64,000 nt of DNA, taken from contig CAKZHP010000131.1 of NCBI GenBank assembly GCA_936924635.1, positions 1-64,000 of the forward strand, in the 5' to 3' direction. Positions 8,710-16,921 of this stretch are shown here, piece by piece; position 1 is the stretch's first letter; the number at the start of each line of letters is the position of its first letter. The position numbers were made by a program, and so were the translations under genes. The notes under the pieces are model-generated. The model searched no databases and was not told where the DNA came from. It saw only the letters and a list, made by a program, of their open reading frames with translations. Source of the stretch: an uncultured Propionibacteriaceae bacterium (GTDB taxonomy: Bacteria > Actinomycetota > Actinomycetes > Propionibacteriales > Propionibacteriaceae).

Positions 8710-10004
8710 GCGACGACCTCGGGCTCCCGAGTCGACGCGTACCGCTTGGCGACCAGCAGTGCCAGGCCGCAGAAGACGAGGAGCAGTGCGGCCATGGCGA
8801 GAGACACGACTCGGACCGTACCGACCATGTCAGCGGTGTGCCACCAGATCATCGCCAGCGGGACAACGGCGAAGACGAACGAGAACGCCATCAAGATGCC
8901 CTGCGCCTCGACCACGAGGAACACCGAGGAGATGGGCGAGGTGATGAAGTTCAGGTAGAGCCAGGGCACGAGCGCGGCGGCGAGGATGCCCGCCTGGGTC
9001 CACTCGACGTCCCACCAGCGGAACAGTGGTGGAGCGAGGGCGTAGATCAGCCCGAACGGAACGACGCCGAGGGCAGCGGAGCGGAGGATGGAGGTACGGA
9101 CGGTGCGGGCCATCTCGTGCCGCGGCGTGGTGGCGAGCTTCTGGAAGAAGACCTGCTGCAGCGCGCCGTTGATCAGGGCGATCGGGGCCTGGAGGAGCGT
9201 CCAGGCGCGGTTGAACTGGCCGAGCGGGGCGAGGCCGAACGCGGCGCCGAGCAGCACCGTGATGCCGTTGAGGCGGATGGCGTCGAAGACCGCACTGGGC
9301 CCGTTGAGGAGCGGCATCCGGCGATAGGTGCGCAGCAGCCCGGGGGCGTACGCGGTGGGGGCGGCCCCGAGCGTCGTGCGGAGGCGGGCCCAGACCAGAG
9401 CGAGGGCCGCGAGGAGGCCGGCGAGCTGGCCGCCGAGGAGACCGAGGGTGCCCTGCCGGGCCGCGCCGAGCGCGATCTGGCCCGCCCCGGCGCCGAGCGA
9501 CTGGGCGACCTTGTTGCCGGCCATCTCGGAGTAGCGCTGGTGCCGGTTCAGCCAGTAGGCCGAGATCAGCAGCTGCTGCATCACCCAGGCCAGGGGAGCG
9601 GCTGCCGGCAACCAGGTGGCGACCTCGGCGCGGCGGGCGAGATCCTCGGGGGTGACCCCGGTGACCAGGAGGGCGGCGAGCTGGTGGCGGGCGAGGAGCA
9701 GGATCGCGAGCGCGGCGGCGCAGACGATGGTGTTGATGCGGCTGGTGAGCGTGACGAGGCGGCGGGCATCGCCGTCACTGGTGGGCAGCACGATGGTGAG
9801 GTCGTAGCGCAGCGTGGCGATCGTGACGAGGCCGGCCGTGACGGCGGTGACAACGGCATACACGCCGAAGTCGGCGCCCGTGTACAGCTTCATCAGCACC
9901 AGCTGGACGACGATCGTGATGACCTGCGAGAGCGCCGTGCCCGTCATCAGCTGCAGGACGTGCTTGAGGAACGTGCTGCCCCTCAACCGCTCTGCCACCG
10001 ACAC
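8706..10004 (-). CDS. Polysaccharide flippase (Wzx/MOP superfamily)
   Basis: A 432-residue protein with 12-14 helices of the MOP exporter superfamily (Wzx, RfbX-like), opening with LMTGTALSQVITIVVQLVLM. It would flip lipid-linked oligosaccharides across the membrane for the Wzy-like protein encoded next. The frame is open far upstream, but GTG 10004 is preceded by TAGGCT (10012-10017 on the plus strand) with a 7-nt gap, so a leaderless start is likely; a second GTG lies 6 nt further in. First gene of the minus-strand operon. Confidence 0.8.
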   Translation of the reverse strand: MSVAERLRGSTFLKHVLQLMTGTALSQVITIVVQLVLMKLYTGADFGVYAVVTAVTAGLVTIATLRYDLTIVLPTSDGDARRLVTLTSRINTIVCAAALAILLLARHQLAALLVTGVTPEDLARRAEVATWLPAAAPLAWVMQQLLISAYWLNRHQRYSEMAGNKVAQSLGAGAGQIALGAARQGTLGLLGGQLAGLLAALALVWARLRTTLGAAPTAYAPGLLRTYRRMPLLNGPSAVFDAIRLNGITVLLGAAFGLAPLGQFNRAWTLLQAPIALINGALQQVFFQKLATTPRHEMARTVRTSILRSAALGVVPFGLIYALAPPLFRWWDVEWTQAGILAAALVPWLYLNFITSPISSVFLVVEAQGILMAFSFVFAVVPLAMIWWHTADMVGTVRVVSLAMAALLLVFCGLALLVAKRYASTREPEVVA

Positions 10005-10074
10005 GTCGGCCAGCCTAGGGGGCGGCTCTGACAACCGGTTCCGACGATCGGTGTGGCGGCCGTCGGGGGGTGTC

Positions 10075-10100
10075 CTGTGGACAGCGCGAGTTGTCCACAG
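10075..10100. promoter_or_regulatory. Pair of inverted DnaA-box-like sites
   Basis: A perfect 9-bp inverted repeat with an 8-bp spacer. The right arm reads TTGTCCACA (10091-10099), the high-affinity actinobacterial DnaA box; the left arm is the same box inverted with one change in its first base. It sits between the divergent flippase and lipoprotein genes, about 70-90 bp from each start. DnaA binding is inferred from the consensus only. Confidence 0.4.
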
Positions 10101-10172
10101 ATGCTCCACGGGCTCTTGATTCGCCCCGAAGGGCCCGTGCCATAGTGAGCCAGGTCCAACGAGGGGAGCCCG

Positions 10173-10784
10173 GTGAGCGCCAGATGGGTGGTCGTCGCAG
10201 CGACGCTGGTCGTTGCCCTGCTCGCGTCCTGCACAGGCTCGCCGACACAGCCCACGACCTCCCCGACGGCGGTGGCGTCCACACCGACGTACGTGTGCAC
10301 ACCGCCCGCCGGTGGTCCCGCGACTCCGTATGCCTGCGACAAGACCACGTACGAGGAGCAGCAAGCCCAGCTGGCCCTGGAGGCCGAGGCGCTGGAGGTG
10401 TACGACCGGTACGCCAAGGAGTACTGGCGGTTGATCTTCGCGGGGGGCGCCGAAGCCCCCACGCCGGAGCTCGACGCCACGATCGCAGACCCGTTCCGTA
10501 AGAACATCGTGGCGCTACTGGCCCACCAGAAATCATCCGGGAACCTCGCCAAAGGCGAGCCTGCGACCTTTCGAGCTGCCATCGATCGAACGACCAGGCG
10601 GGAGGATGCACTCGTGGTGCTCACGACCTGCGAGGACAGTCGAGGGGGAGCGATGTATGGGCCTGATGGATCGCTGATCGGCCCAGGACAGCTAGTAGTG
10701 GCAACACGCGCCCTGAAGAGGCAAGACGGCAAACTTCGGATCTTTTCAAACATTGACAAGGTGCAGGCGCAGTGTCCCTTCTAG
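10173..10784 (+). CDS. Secreted lipoprotein of unknown function
   Basis: A 203-residue precursor with a signal peptide and a lipobox LLASC (modified Cys20), so a membrane-anchored exported lipoprotein. A Thr/Pro-rich linker leads to a domain that looks like the SnoaL/NTF2-type fold of many actinobacterial lipoproteins (EALEVYDRYAKEYWRL), but I cannot assign a function. GTG 10173 follows GAGGGGAG. The second half of the gene is visibly richer in A and T than its surroundings. It overlaps the next gene by 13 nt, which points to translational coupling and a joint role. Confidence 0.7.
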   Translation: MSARWVVVAATLVVALLASCTGSPTQPTTSPTAVASTPTYVCTPPAGGPATPYACDKTTYEEQQAQLALEAEALEVYDRYAKEYWRLIFAGGAEAPTPELDATIADPFRKNIVALLAHQKSSGNLAKGEPATFRAAIDRTTRREDALVVLTTCEDSRGGAMYGPDGSLIGPGQLVVATRALKRQDGKLRIFSNIDKVQAQCPF

Positions 10785-11581
10785 CGTCGGTCGCGAGGAA
10801 GACGCTGTTCTTCTCGGTGGTTCTTTCATCGATGGCGACGACTGTAGGTGCCCGTGGTGATGAGGGGGAAGGAGCTACAGGGGGATACGCGAACGCCAGC
10901 TCGAGCGATGGCCAAATCACGGTGGTAGGTGGGACATCGGGGGGTGAGAAGAATCCTCGAGTACCGTCAAACCCCTCCCCGCCTGGCTACACAGTGCCTG
11001 ACGGCGGAGACGGATTGGGCGCCGCTTATTGCGTAGACACAAACCCTCAGATCAACGGCGTTTGTCAGATATTGCCCCAGGCCAACACGCCCGACCCTGC
11101 CGTCGTGGCTCGGCAGGCGGTGGCACGACTCAAACTGCCGGAGGTCAACGCTCAGGTGGGGCCGGACCCGTCGGTGAACGAGTGGAAGGTCGTGGCGGTC
11201 GGATATCCGATCTGGCTGTGGGCGGAGAGTCCAGACCAGCTGAGCACCAGCGTCACCGAGCAGGGCATCACTGTGGTGATCGTGGCCAGGCGGACGGGTG
11301 CGTCCTTCGACATGGGCAACGGCGACGTCGTCAGGTGCACGAGCATGACGCCATACAGGCAGATGACCGTGCTCCCGCCGCCGGAGTCTCCGGACTGTGG
11401 TTATCGCTACCCCGGCCTTCCAGCGAAGGAAGGGGCTGGCTTCACGATGACGGCCGCGACTCACTGGACGGTGACCTGGTCGGCGATGGGACACACCGGA
11501 ACGATCGCGATGGACCGTACGCAGTCGCGTCAGATGCCTGTGGCTGAGCTGCAATCGGTGATCGTCAGCCCCAAGCGTTGA
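10772..11581 (+). CDS. Secreted protein of unknown function
   Basis: A 269-residue protein beginning with an N-terminal signal sequence (to about residue 27), then a Gly/Ser-rich segment and a Cys-containing exported domain (four cysteines in CVDTNPQINGVCQ, CTS and DCGY, possibly two disulfides). No family recognised. GTG 10772 lies inside the preceding lipoprotein gene. Composition around 10,800-11,100 is again less GC-rich. Same-strand coupling implies that the lipoprotein and this protein act together at the cell surface. Confidence 0.65.
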   Translation: MSLLASVARKTLFFSVVLSSMATTVGARGDEGEGATGGYANASSSDGQITVVGGTSGGEKNPRVPSNPSPPGYTVPDGGDGLGAAYCVDTNPQINGVCQILPQANTPDPAVVARQAVARLKLPEVNAQVGPDPSVNEWKVVAVGYPIWLWAESPDQLSTSVTEQGITVVIVARRTGASFDMGNGDVVRCTSMTPYRQMTVLPPPESPDCGYRYPGLPAKEGAGFTMTAATHWTVTWSAMGHTGTIAMDRTQSRQMPVAELQSVIVSPKR

Positions 11582-11626
11582 CGTACCCACGACCACCCCA
11601 CTGCTCACCCCGGGCAGGATGGCGAG

Positions 11627-13099
11627 GTGAGGACGACACGGGAGTACGCGCTGGCGGGAGTCGCGTCAGCAGCCGCGGGCCTGGGCGCGGGCCACCTCGT
11701 GGCGAGTCTCGTCGACCCCCGTACATCCCCTGCCGCAGCCGTGGGGAGCGCCGCCATCGATGTCGTCCCGAGACCACTCAAGGACTGGGGGATCGCGACC
11801 TTCGGCTCGTACGACAAGACGGTGCTCGTCGCGACCGTCGTCCTGGTGACCCTGGGCATAGCCGCCCTGGTCGGCGTGCTCGCCCGCCGCTCCCTGCCCC
11901 TCGCGCTCACCGCCAGCACCCTGCTGGCCCTCATCCCGACGGCGATCGCCACCACCCGGTACGGCGCCGCCGGCGCGCTCACCGGGGCCGTCACCGCACT
12001 GGTGGGCGGTGCGGTGCTCGTCGCCCTCGCGCAACGCATGACGCCACCCGACCCCGGGCGCCGCCGCTTCGTCACGACGACGACCGCCCTCGCCGGCGGC
12101 GCCGCCCTGGCCGCCATCGGCGCGCTCATCCCCGACACCACGCCGACGGCCCGACGCGCCATCCCCAGCCCGGCCACGCGTCGCCCACCCCTGCCCGAAG
12201 GCCTCGAGCGCCAGGTCCCGGTCTCGCCCCTGCAGACCCCGGTCAAGGACTTCTACCGCATCGACATCGCCCTGGTCCCGCCGAAGGTCAACCCCGAGGG
12301 CTGGTCGCTCCGCATCAACGGGATGGTCGAGAACCCGCTGACCATCACGTACGACGAGCTGCTCGCCATGCCCATGGTCGAGGCCGACATCACCCTCGGC
12401 TGCGTCTCCAACGAGGTCGGCGGCGACCTTGTCGGCGGTGCCCGCTGGCAGGGCGTCCTGGTCTCCGACCTCCTGCGCCGCGCCTCCCCTCACCGGGACG
12501 CCGACATGGTCCTCAGCTCCGGGCCCGACGGCTTCACCGCCAGCACCCCGCTCGACGTGCTCCTCGACGGTCGCTCCGCCATGATCGCCGTCGCCATGAA
12601 CGGCGAGCCGCTCACCCAGGTCCACGGCTTCCCGGCCCGGCTGGTCACCCCTGGTCTCTACGGGTTCGTCGGAGCCACCAAGTGGCTCTCCCAGCTCAAG
12701 GTGACGCGCTTCGACCGCGACACCGCCTACTGGACCACCCGGGGCTGGTCCGCGCGCGGCCCCGTGAAGACCGCCTCCCGCATCGACACCCCGACCCGGG
12801 GCGCCTCCCTCACTGCCGGCGCCACGACCATCGGCGGCGTCGCCTGGGCCACCCACCGCGGCATCAGCGCCGTCGAGGTGCAGGTCGACAGCGGCGACTG
12901 GCAGAAGGCCACGCTCGGCCCCGACGTCGGCGTCGACTACTGGCGCCAGTGGGCCCTTCCCTGGGACGCGACGGCGGGCAGGCACACCATCCGCGTACGT
13001 GCCGTGGAGACCGACGGCACCGTCCAGACCGCGGCCCCGGCCCCGCTCGCTCCCGACGGCGCCTCCGGCCACCACACCATCGCGGTCACCGTCACGTGA
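11627..13099 (+). CDS. Membrane-anchored molybdopterin-dependent oxidoreductase (sulfite oxidase family)
   Basis: A 490-residue protein. Four to five helices fill the first 170 residues; then comes a periplasmic-side sulfite-oxidase-type molybdopterin domain with the conserved molybdenum ligand Cys259 in LGCVSNEVGG, and a C-terminal Mo-co dimerisation domain (about 380-490). Such proteins reduce or oxidise small sulfoxide or oxyanion substrates; the substrate here is unknown. The GTG start at 11627 is preceded by CAGGAT (11615-11620) with a 6-nt gap. No heme-binding partner is encoded beside it. Confidence 0.85.
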   Translation: MRTTREYALAGVASAAAGLGAGHLVASLVDPRTSPAAAVGSAAIDVVPRPLKDWGIATFGSYDKTVLVATVVLVTLGIAALVGVLARRSLPLALTASTLLALIPTAIATTRYGAAGALTGAVTALVGGAVLVALAQRMTPPDPGRRRFVTTTTALAGGAALAAIGALIPDTTPTARRAIPSPATRRPPLPEGLERQVPVSPLQTPVKDFYRIDIALVPPKVNPEGWSLRINGMVENPLTITYDELLAMPMVEADITLGCVSNEVGGDLVGGARWQGVLVSDLLRRASPHRDADMVLSSGPDGFTASTPLDVLLDGRSAMIAVAMNGEPLTQVHGFPARLVTPGLYGFVGATKWLSQLKVTRFDRDTAYWTTRGWSARGPVKTASRIDTPTRGASLTAGATTIGGVAWATHRGISAVEVQVDSGDWQKATLGPDVGVDYWRQWALPWDATAGRHTIRVRAVETDGTVQTAAPAPLAPDGASGHHTIAVTVT

Positions 13100-13118
13100 G
13101 CCTGGCTACAGTGACGGC

Positions 13119-14417
13119 GTGACGAGCCGACTCTCCCCGATGACCGAGCGGCTGGCCCCCTGGTACGCCCTCACCATCCTTCCCCTCGTCGCCCTGCTCA
13201 GCCTCGTCACCACCACCACCCAGGCCGACGGGAGCCACGGCCTGTACCCGCGCTTTCTCTGGATCGCCGCCGTCGTCGTGATCGCCGGGGCCGTTGTCGT
13301 GCTGCCCACCACCGCCGTACGCGAGCGCCGCCCCGCCCTCTGGCTCGCGCTCGGCTCCTTCACGGCCCTGCTGGGGTACGCGTTCGTACGCTCGCTCGGC
13401 GTCTCGCGCGTGATGAGCGTGCCCGCGACGGCGGCGCAGGACGTCGTCGTCCCCTGGCCGTACATCGGTGTGCCCCTCCTCGAGGCCTTCCTCGCCATGG
13501 CCGCCGGCGTGCTGCTCGCGGTCGCCGTCCCGCGGGCATGGAGCCGCCGCCACGCGTACGCGCTCGCCCTCCTGATCGCCCTGCTCAGCCTGGTGGGGTT
13601 CGTCCGGGCCCAGCTCGATGCCGACCCGTCGGCCCGCCTGTTCTCGGGCCTCGGCGGGGCGGCGGTGATCCACGTACCCCTGCTCCTCGTCACGGCCACC
13701 TTCCTGGGGCTGGCGTGGGAGCGCGTACGGACCACCCTGTCTCTCGCCCTCGCCCTGCTCTCGGCGGGACTGGTCGTGGCCACCGGGTCCCGCGCCGGGC
13801 TGATCTGCCTGGTCGTCCTGGTGGGGCTGCTCGCAACGCGCTACTTCCCGGCCCGGGGCGCAGCACCCGCGGTGAGCCGACGCCTCATGGGCATCGCCGT
13901 CGCAGCGGTGGCGGCCATCGGGGTCGTGCTCGCCCTGGTGCTCCGCAACCAGATGCTGCGGCTCGTCACCCTGAGCGATCCGCTGCGGGAGCAGAACGCG
14001 GTCACTGCGCTGGACGCGGCCACCAGCTCTCCGCTGCACCTGCTGCTGGGCGTGGGCCAGGGCGGCCTCTGGCCCTGGTTCGCCACTGAGGCAGGCCTGC
14101 TCCCTGTGGGCAAGGACGGGTTCCTCGCGACCTCGTACGGCCTCGCCCTCACCAACCCCCACTCGCTCTACCTCGGCACCCTGGCCGAGCTGGGGGTCGT
14201 CGGCTGCCTGCTGCTGCTCGGCCTGGTCGGCGTCGTGGTGCGATCCGCGGTGACCGCGCACCCGGCGAACCCACTGCGGCTCTGTCTGCTCACCGCGCTT
14301 GGTGTGAGCCTGCTGGCGTTCGGCCTCGACTACTACCTGCTGAAGTCGTTCCCGCTCGCTCTGCTCTGGTGGTTCTTCCTCACGTACGCCCTCCGGGTCT
14401 CGCCACCACGTCAATGA
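13119..14417 (+). CDS. Second O-antigen ligase/polymerase-like membrane protein
   Basis: A 432-residue protein with about 11 helices. The segment TNPHSLYLGTLAELGVVG is the Wzy_C/WaaL signature, and ATGSRAG precedes a helix as in other family members. It may polymerise or ligate a different glycan from the operon at 7.3-10 kb. The frame overlaps the oxidoreductase upstream, but TACAGT (13107-13112) sits 6 nt before GTG 13119, giving a likely leaderless start; ATG 13140 is an alternative. Confidence 0.75.
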   Translation: MTSRLSPMTERLAPWYALTILPLVALLSLVTTTTQADGSHGLYPRFLWIAAVVVIAGAVVVLPTTAVRERRPALWLALGSFTALLGYAFVRSLGVSRVMSVPATAAQDVVVPWPYIGVPLLEAFLAMAAGVLLAVAVPRAWSRRHAYALALLIALLSLVGFVRAQLDADPSARLFSGLGGAAVIHVPLLLVTATFLGLAWERVRTTLSLALALLSAGLVVATGSRAGLICLVVLVGLLATRYFPARGAAPAVSRRLMGIAVAAVAAIGVVLALVLRNQMLRLVTLSDPLREQNAVTALDAATSSPLHLLLGVGQGGLWPWFATEAGLLPVGKDGFLATSYGLALTNPHSLYLGTLAELGVVGCLLLLGLVGVVVRSAVTAHPANPLRLCLLTALGVSLLAFGLDYYLLKSFPLALLWWFFLTYALRVSPPRQ

Positions 14418-14481
14418 TTCTGTGTTCAGCGCTGATGCCGAATCGCTGTGCAACGATGAAGCATCCGACCCAGGAGGACAC

Positions 14482-14736
14482 ATGACCACCGTGAACCCTG
14501 ACCGTGACCCCGTGACGACCACCGGTCGCGGTGCGAACCCGTCGGTCTTCACCACGCCCGGTGCCGCAGCGACCGGGTTGGCTGCCGTGGTCTACGGCGC
14601 CGGGGTCGCCTTCGGCGACTCCCTGTGGGGCGAGAACGTCGCGTGGTGGTGGCTGATGGTCGGCGGGGCCGTCGTGGGCATCCTGTTCGTGGCGTTCATC
14701 GTCTGGCCCTGGATGCAGCGCCGCGGCGGTCGTTGA
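14482..14736 (+). CDS. Small two-helix membrane protein
   Basis: An 84-residue protein with a polar N-terminus and two hydrophobic helices (about 30-45 and 53-75). The ATG at 14482 has a strong AGGAGG at 14472-14477. No family recognised. Its stop and that of the convergent gene downstream both lie within the perfect palindrome TGAGGCCTCA (14734-14743). Confidence 0.6.
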   Translation: MTTVNPDRDPVTTTGRGANPSVFTTPGAAATGLAAVVYGAGVAFGDSLWGENVAWWWLMVGGAVVGILFVAFIVWPWMQRRGGR

Positions 14737-14740
14737 GGCC

Positions 14741-15442
14741 TCAGCGACGGTCGCGCTGCCGCCGCAGGAGCGTCACGTCCCAGCCGAAGGAGCTCGCGGG
14801 CGCGACGACGGTCAGCGCCATGACGTACGGGCTGACCTGTGGCGGCAGGACCTGCGCGGCGATCGCCAGCAGTGCAACGCCCAGCAGGGCTCCGATCACA
14901 CGGCGCCGGGTGCTCGGCGGCAGGGGGTGGCGCAGCCACGGCCACACCAGGCCGGCCAGGCGGAAGACGTAGTAGGCGAGGCCGGGGACGAGCATCACGG
15001 CGCCGTACGCGGTCGTGGCCGCGACCGAGAGCACCAGCACCAGCCAGGCGTCGAGCTCCACGTCGAACCGCGCGCCGACGGAGCTGACCGAGCCGGTGCT
15101 GCGGGCGACGTGCCCGTCGACGGAGTCCAGGGCCAGCGCGAGCCCGCCCACGGTGAGGAAGCCGAGGCTGGGTGGCTCGTGGGAGAGCAGCAGACGTACG
15201 GTCTGGGCCAGCACGACGCTGACCAGGACGGCCCGCAGCAGGGTGACGCGGTTGGCCCACGCTGCACCGGGCGGGAGCACGGCGCCGACCCGCGCCGCGA
15301 CCAGGCCCAGGCAGACGCACCCCATCACCAGCGCCGCGGCCCCCGGTGCGAACCCGAGCACCAGCCAAAGGACGGCCCCGACGACCGCCCAGGCAACGGC
15401 CCAGCCAGTGAGCTCGCGGCGTGCCCGGTCGGCGGACTGCAT
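14741..15442 (-). CDS. CDP-alcohol phosphatidyltransferase family protein
   Basis: A 233-residue membrane enzyme with the full family signature DxxDGxxAR-x8-GxxxDxxxD (DSVDGHVARSTG and DVELD, about residues 105-131), which binds metal and the CDP moiety. It would join a CDP-linked lipid or polyol to an alcohol. The long hydrophobic N-terminus resembles PgsA-like phosphatidyltransferases of unknown acceptor. TAGTGT (15449-15454, minus strand) ends 6 nt before ATG 15442, so a leaderless start is likely. Confidence 0.85.
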   Translation of the reverse strand: MQSADRARRELTGWAVAWAVVGAVLWLVLGFAPGAAALVMGCVCLGLVAARVGAVLPPGAAWANRVTLLRAVLVSVVLAQTVRLLLSHEPPSLGFLTVGGLALALDSVDGHVARSTGSVSSVGARFDVELDAWLVLVLSVAATTAYGAVMLVPGLAYYVFRLAGLVWPWLRHPLPPSTRRRVIGALLGVALLAIAAQVLPPQVSPYVMALTVVAPASSFGWDVTLLRRQRDRR

Positions 15443-16009
15443 CGGGCCACACTAGGCCAGCCCGCAGGGACGACGGGCCGGGGTCATCGACGTCGGTGGA
15501 GCACGATCACGCACGGGTGGGAATGACCTCGTGCTCGGTGGTCAGCCGAGGTGTTCTCCGTTGTCGCCGACTGGAGCGCGCAGAGGGGGAGAGGAAGCGG
15601 TGACCGAGACCGGCCGGTCCGATCTGCCGCCTGAACCGAGCTCGACGAAATGTGCGCTGGACGGGTGCACCTGCATCGACGTGCTCCCAGAGACGTGGTG
15701 AGCGAGACTTCTCCCGTGCCCCGCAGCAACCATCCTCGCCGAGGTCGACGGTCGCCGTCCGACGACGAGGACCGCCCGCTGAGCGTGGGCTCGCTGCGAC
15801 GCGTGGAAGGGGAGTGGGTCGTCCAGCGGGTGGCGGGCAACGACTCCGGGCGGTCGTACACCTGCCCCGGCTGTCGTCAGCAGGTCAGTGCCGGCGTGCC
15901 ACACGTGGTCGCGTGGCCGGCGCAGGCCTCGGTGGGTCAGGGCGACGCGGTCGACGCGCGCCGCCACTGGCACACGCCGTGCTGGGAGGCGCGCAACCGC
16001 CGGCGGTGA
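15441..16009. repeat. Copy A of a dispersed segmental duplication
   Basis: This segment and 18440-18900 share a similar upstream arm (15441-15532 against 18440-18532, including GGTGGGAATGACCTCGT in both) and a paralogous 97-residue gene. Copy A carries about 110 extra bases between arm and gene. The two copies bracket the TetR/efflux module. Confidence 0.7.
15716..16009 (+). CDS. Small basic Cys/His protein, paralogue A
   Basis: A 97-residue, Arg-rich protein with CPGC near residue 50 and HWHTPCW near the end, suggesting a metal-binding zinc-ribbon-like fold. The family is widespread in actinobacteria and often labelled ATP/GTP-binding without support; the function is unknown. It is about 81% identical (79 of 97 by hand count) to the copy at 18607. 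GTG 15716 gives the same N-terminus (PRSNH) as that copy; GTG 15698 is an alternative. It converges on tetR. Confidence 0.65.
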   Translation: MPRSNHPRRGRRSPSDDEDRPLSVGSLRRVEGEWVVQRVAGNDSGRSYTCPGCRQQVSAGVPHVVAWPAQASVGQGDAVDARRHWHTPCWEARNRRR

Positions 16010-16057
16010 CCTGCGTTGGCTGGGGTGATCTCGGGGTCGCCGTCGTGGGTTTCCGCC

Positions 16058-16147
16058 GCTGCGTACGCCCGGGTCGATGCGCTCCGGCCCCCAGGGCTCA
16101 CTGCTGCGTACGCCCTGGTCGATGCGCTCCGACCCCCAGGGCTCACT
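16058..16147. repeat. Two tandem 45-bp repeats, each able to form a hairpin
   Basis: Units 16058-16102 and 16103-16147 differ at two or three positions, and the first bases of a third unit follow at 16148. Each unit contains arms GCCCTGG and CCAGGGC (the first unit with one mismatch) around a GC-rich loop. The second unit overlaps the 3' end of tetR. The position, between convergent genes, suits a doubled transcription terminator. Confidence 0.65.
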
Positions 16148-16829
16148 GCTGCGCCAGGCCGGCAAGCATGATCGACAGCGTGAAGTCGAACCGGTCGTGG
16201 CCGGCGCCAGCGGTCAGCTCTCTTGCGTATGCCTTCGACACCGGGAAGTCGGAGTCTGGCAGTGCGTCGAACCGCCGGAGCAGCGCGTCCCGGGTCTGCG
16301 GCCAGCCGCCGGAGGCTGTGACGTCCGTGACCCACTGCGCCTGCTCGAGGCAGTAGGCGGCGACGTACAGGCTGATGGCGTCCACGGCCCACGCAGCCGA
16401 CTGGGGGCTGACTCCGCCGGCGATCATCACGGCGAGCATGCTCTCGCTCAGCCGCAGTGTCTCGGGGTTCGTCGGCACCACCGCGAGAGTCGCCATCGAG
16501 ATGCCCGGGTAGGCGAGGTAGGCGTCGCGGATCTGCGCCGCGAGGTCGTGCATCTGCTCACGCCAACGCGTTGCGTCGGGCCGAGGCAGGACGATCTGCT
16601 TGCAGAGCGTGGCCAGCATCTGCTCGTCGAGGGCCGCCTTGTTCGCGAAGTGGGCATAGAGCGTCGCGGGCCCGGTGTCGAGCTTCGCGGCGATGCGGCG
16701 CATGGTCAGGGCTGCGTACCCCTCCTCGGCCACCATCTCCAGCGCCACCTCGACGATCCGCTCACGGCTGAGGATCTTGCGGCGCCCTGGTCGGCGGCGC
16801 GAGGCAGGCGCGTCAGTGGGCTCGGGCAC
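16143..16829 (-). CDS. TetR-family repressor
   Basis: A 228-residue regulator. The N-terminal helix-turn-helix reads ALTMRRIAAKLDTGPATLYAHF (about residues 40-61), and the C-terminal region resembles the tetracycline-repressor-type ligand domain (TetR_C). It is divergent from a drug-efflux gene with strong palindromes between them, so it probably represses that gene and itself until an inducer binds. GTG 16829 follows TAGAAT (16837-16842, minus strand) by 7 nt, so its message is probably leaderless too. Confidence 0.85.
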   Translation of the reverse strand: MPEPTDAPASRRRPGRRKILSRERIVEVALEMVAEEGYAALTMRRIAAKLDTGPATLYAHFANKAALDEQMLATLCKQIVLPRPDATRWREQMHDLAAQIRDAYLAYPGISMATLAVVPTNPETLRLSESMLAVMIAGGVSPQSAAWAVDAISLYVAAYCLEQAQWVTDVTASGGWPQTRDALLRRFDALPDSDFPVSKAYARELTAGAGHDRFDFTLSIMLAGLAQQ

Positions 16830-16873
16830 AGGCGAAATTCTACGGCTGGGTGGTGGATGAGGATACGAACGGT

Positions 16874-16921
16874 GTTCTTGACAAGAACTATGTTCTTGTT
16901 TAGAACAGTGTTCGTGAACAC
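16874..16921. promoter_or_regulatory. Array of three palindromic operators for TetR
   Basis: Three dyads follow one another: 16874-16888 (GTTCTTGACAAGAAC), 16892-16906 (GTTCTTGTTTAGAAC) and 16908-16921 (GTGTTCGTGAACAC). The first two have centres 18 bp apart. They share the half-site GTTC and cover the efflux promoter from the -35 box to the start codon. Binding by the adjacent TetR protein is inferred from position. Confidence 0.7.
16878..16906 (+). promoter_or_regulatory. Promoter of the efflux gene
   Basis: TTGACA (16878-16883) and TAGAAC (16901-16906) are 17 bp apart. Transcription would begin near 16913-16914, on the likely GTG start codon. The -35 box lies in operator 1 and the -10 box in operator 2, so bound repressor would block polymerase directly. 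Confidence 0.65.

Noticed and set aside
16050..16150. Tandem repeats as a small CRISPR array
   Set aside because: Only two units with no spacers between them; the units are directly adjacent and form terminator-like hairpins.
16866..16877. GAAC-GGT-GTTC as a LexA box
   Set aside because: Actinobacterial LexA boxes have four bases between the half-sites; here there are three, and the site lies next to an array of TetR-type palindromes that explains it better.
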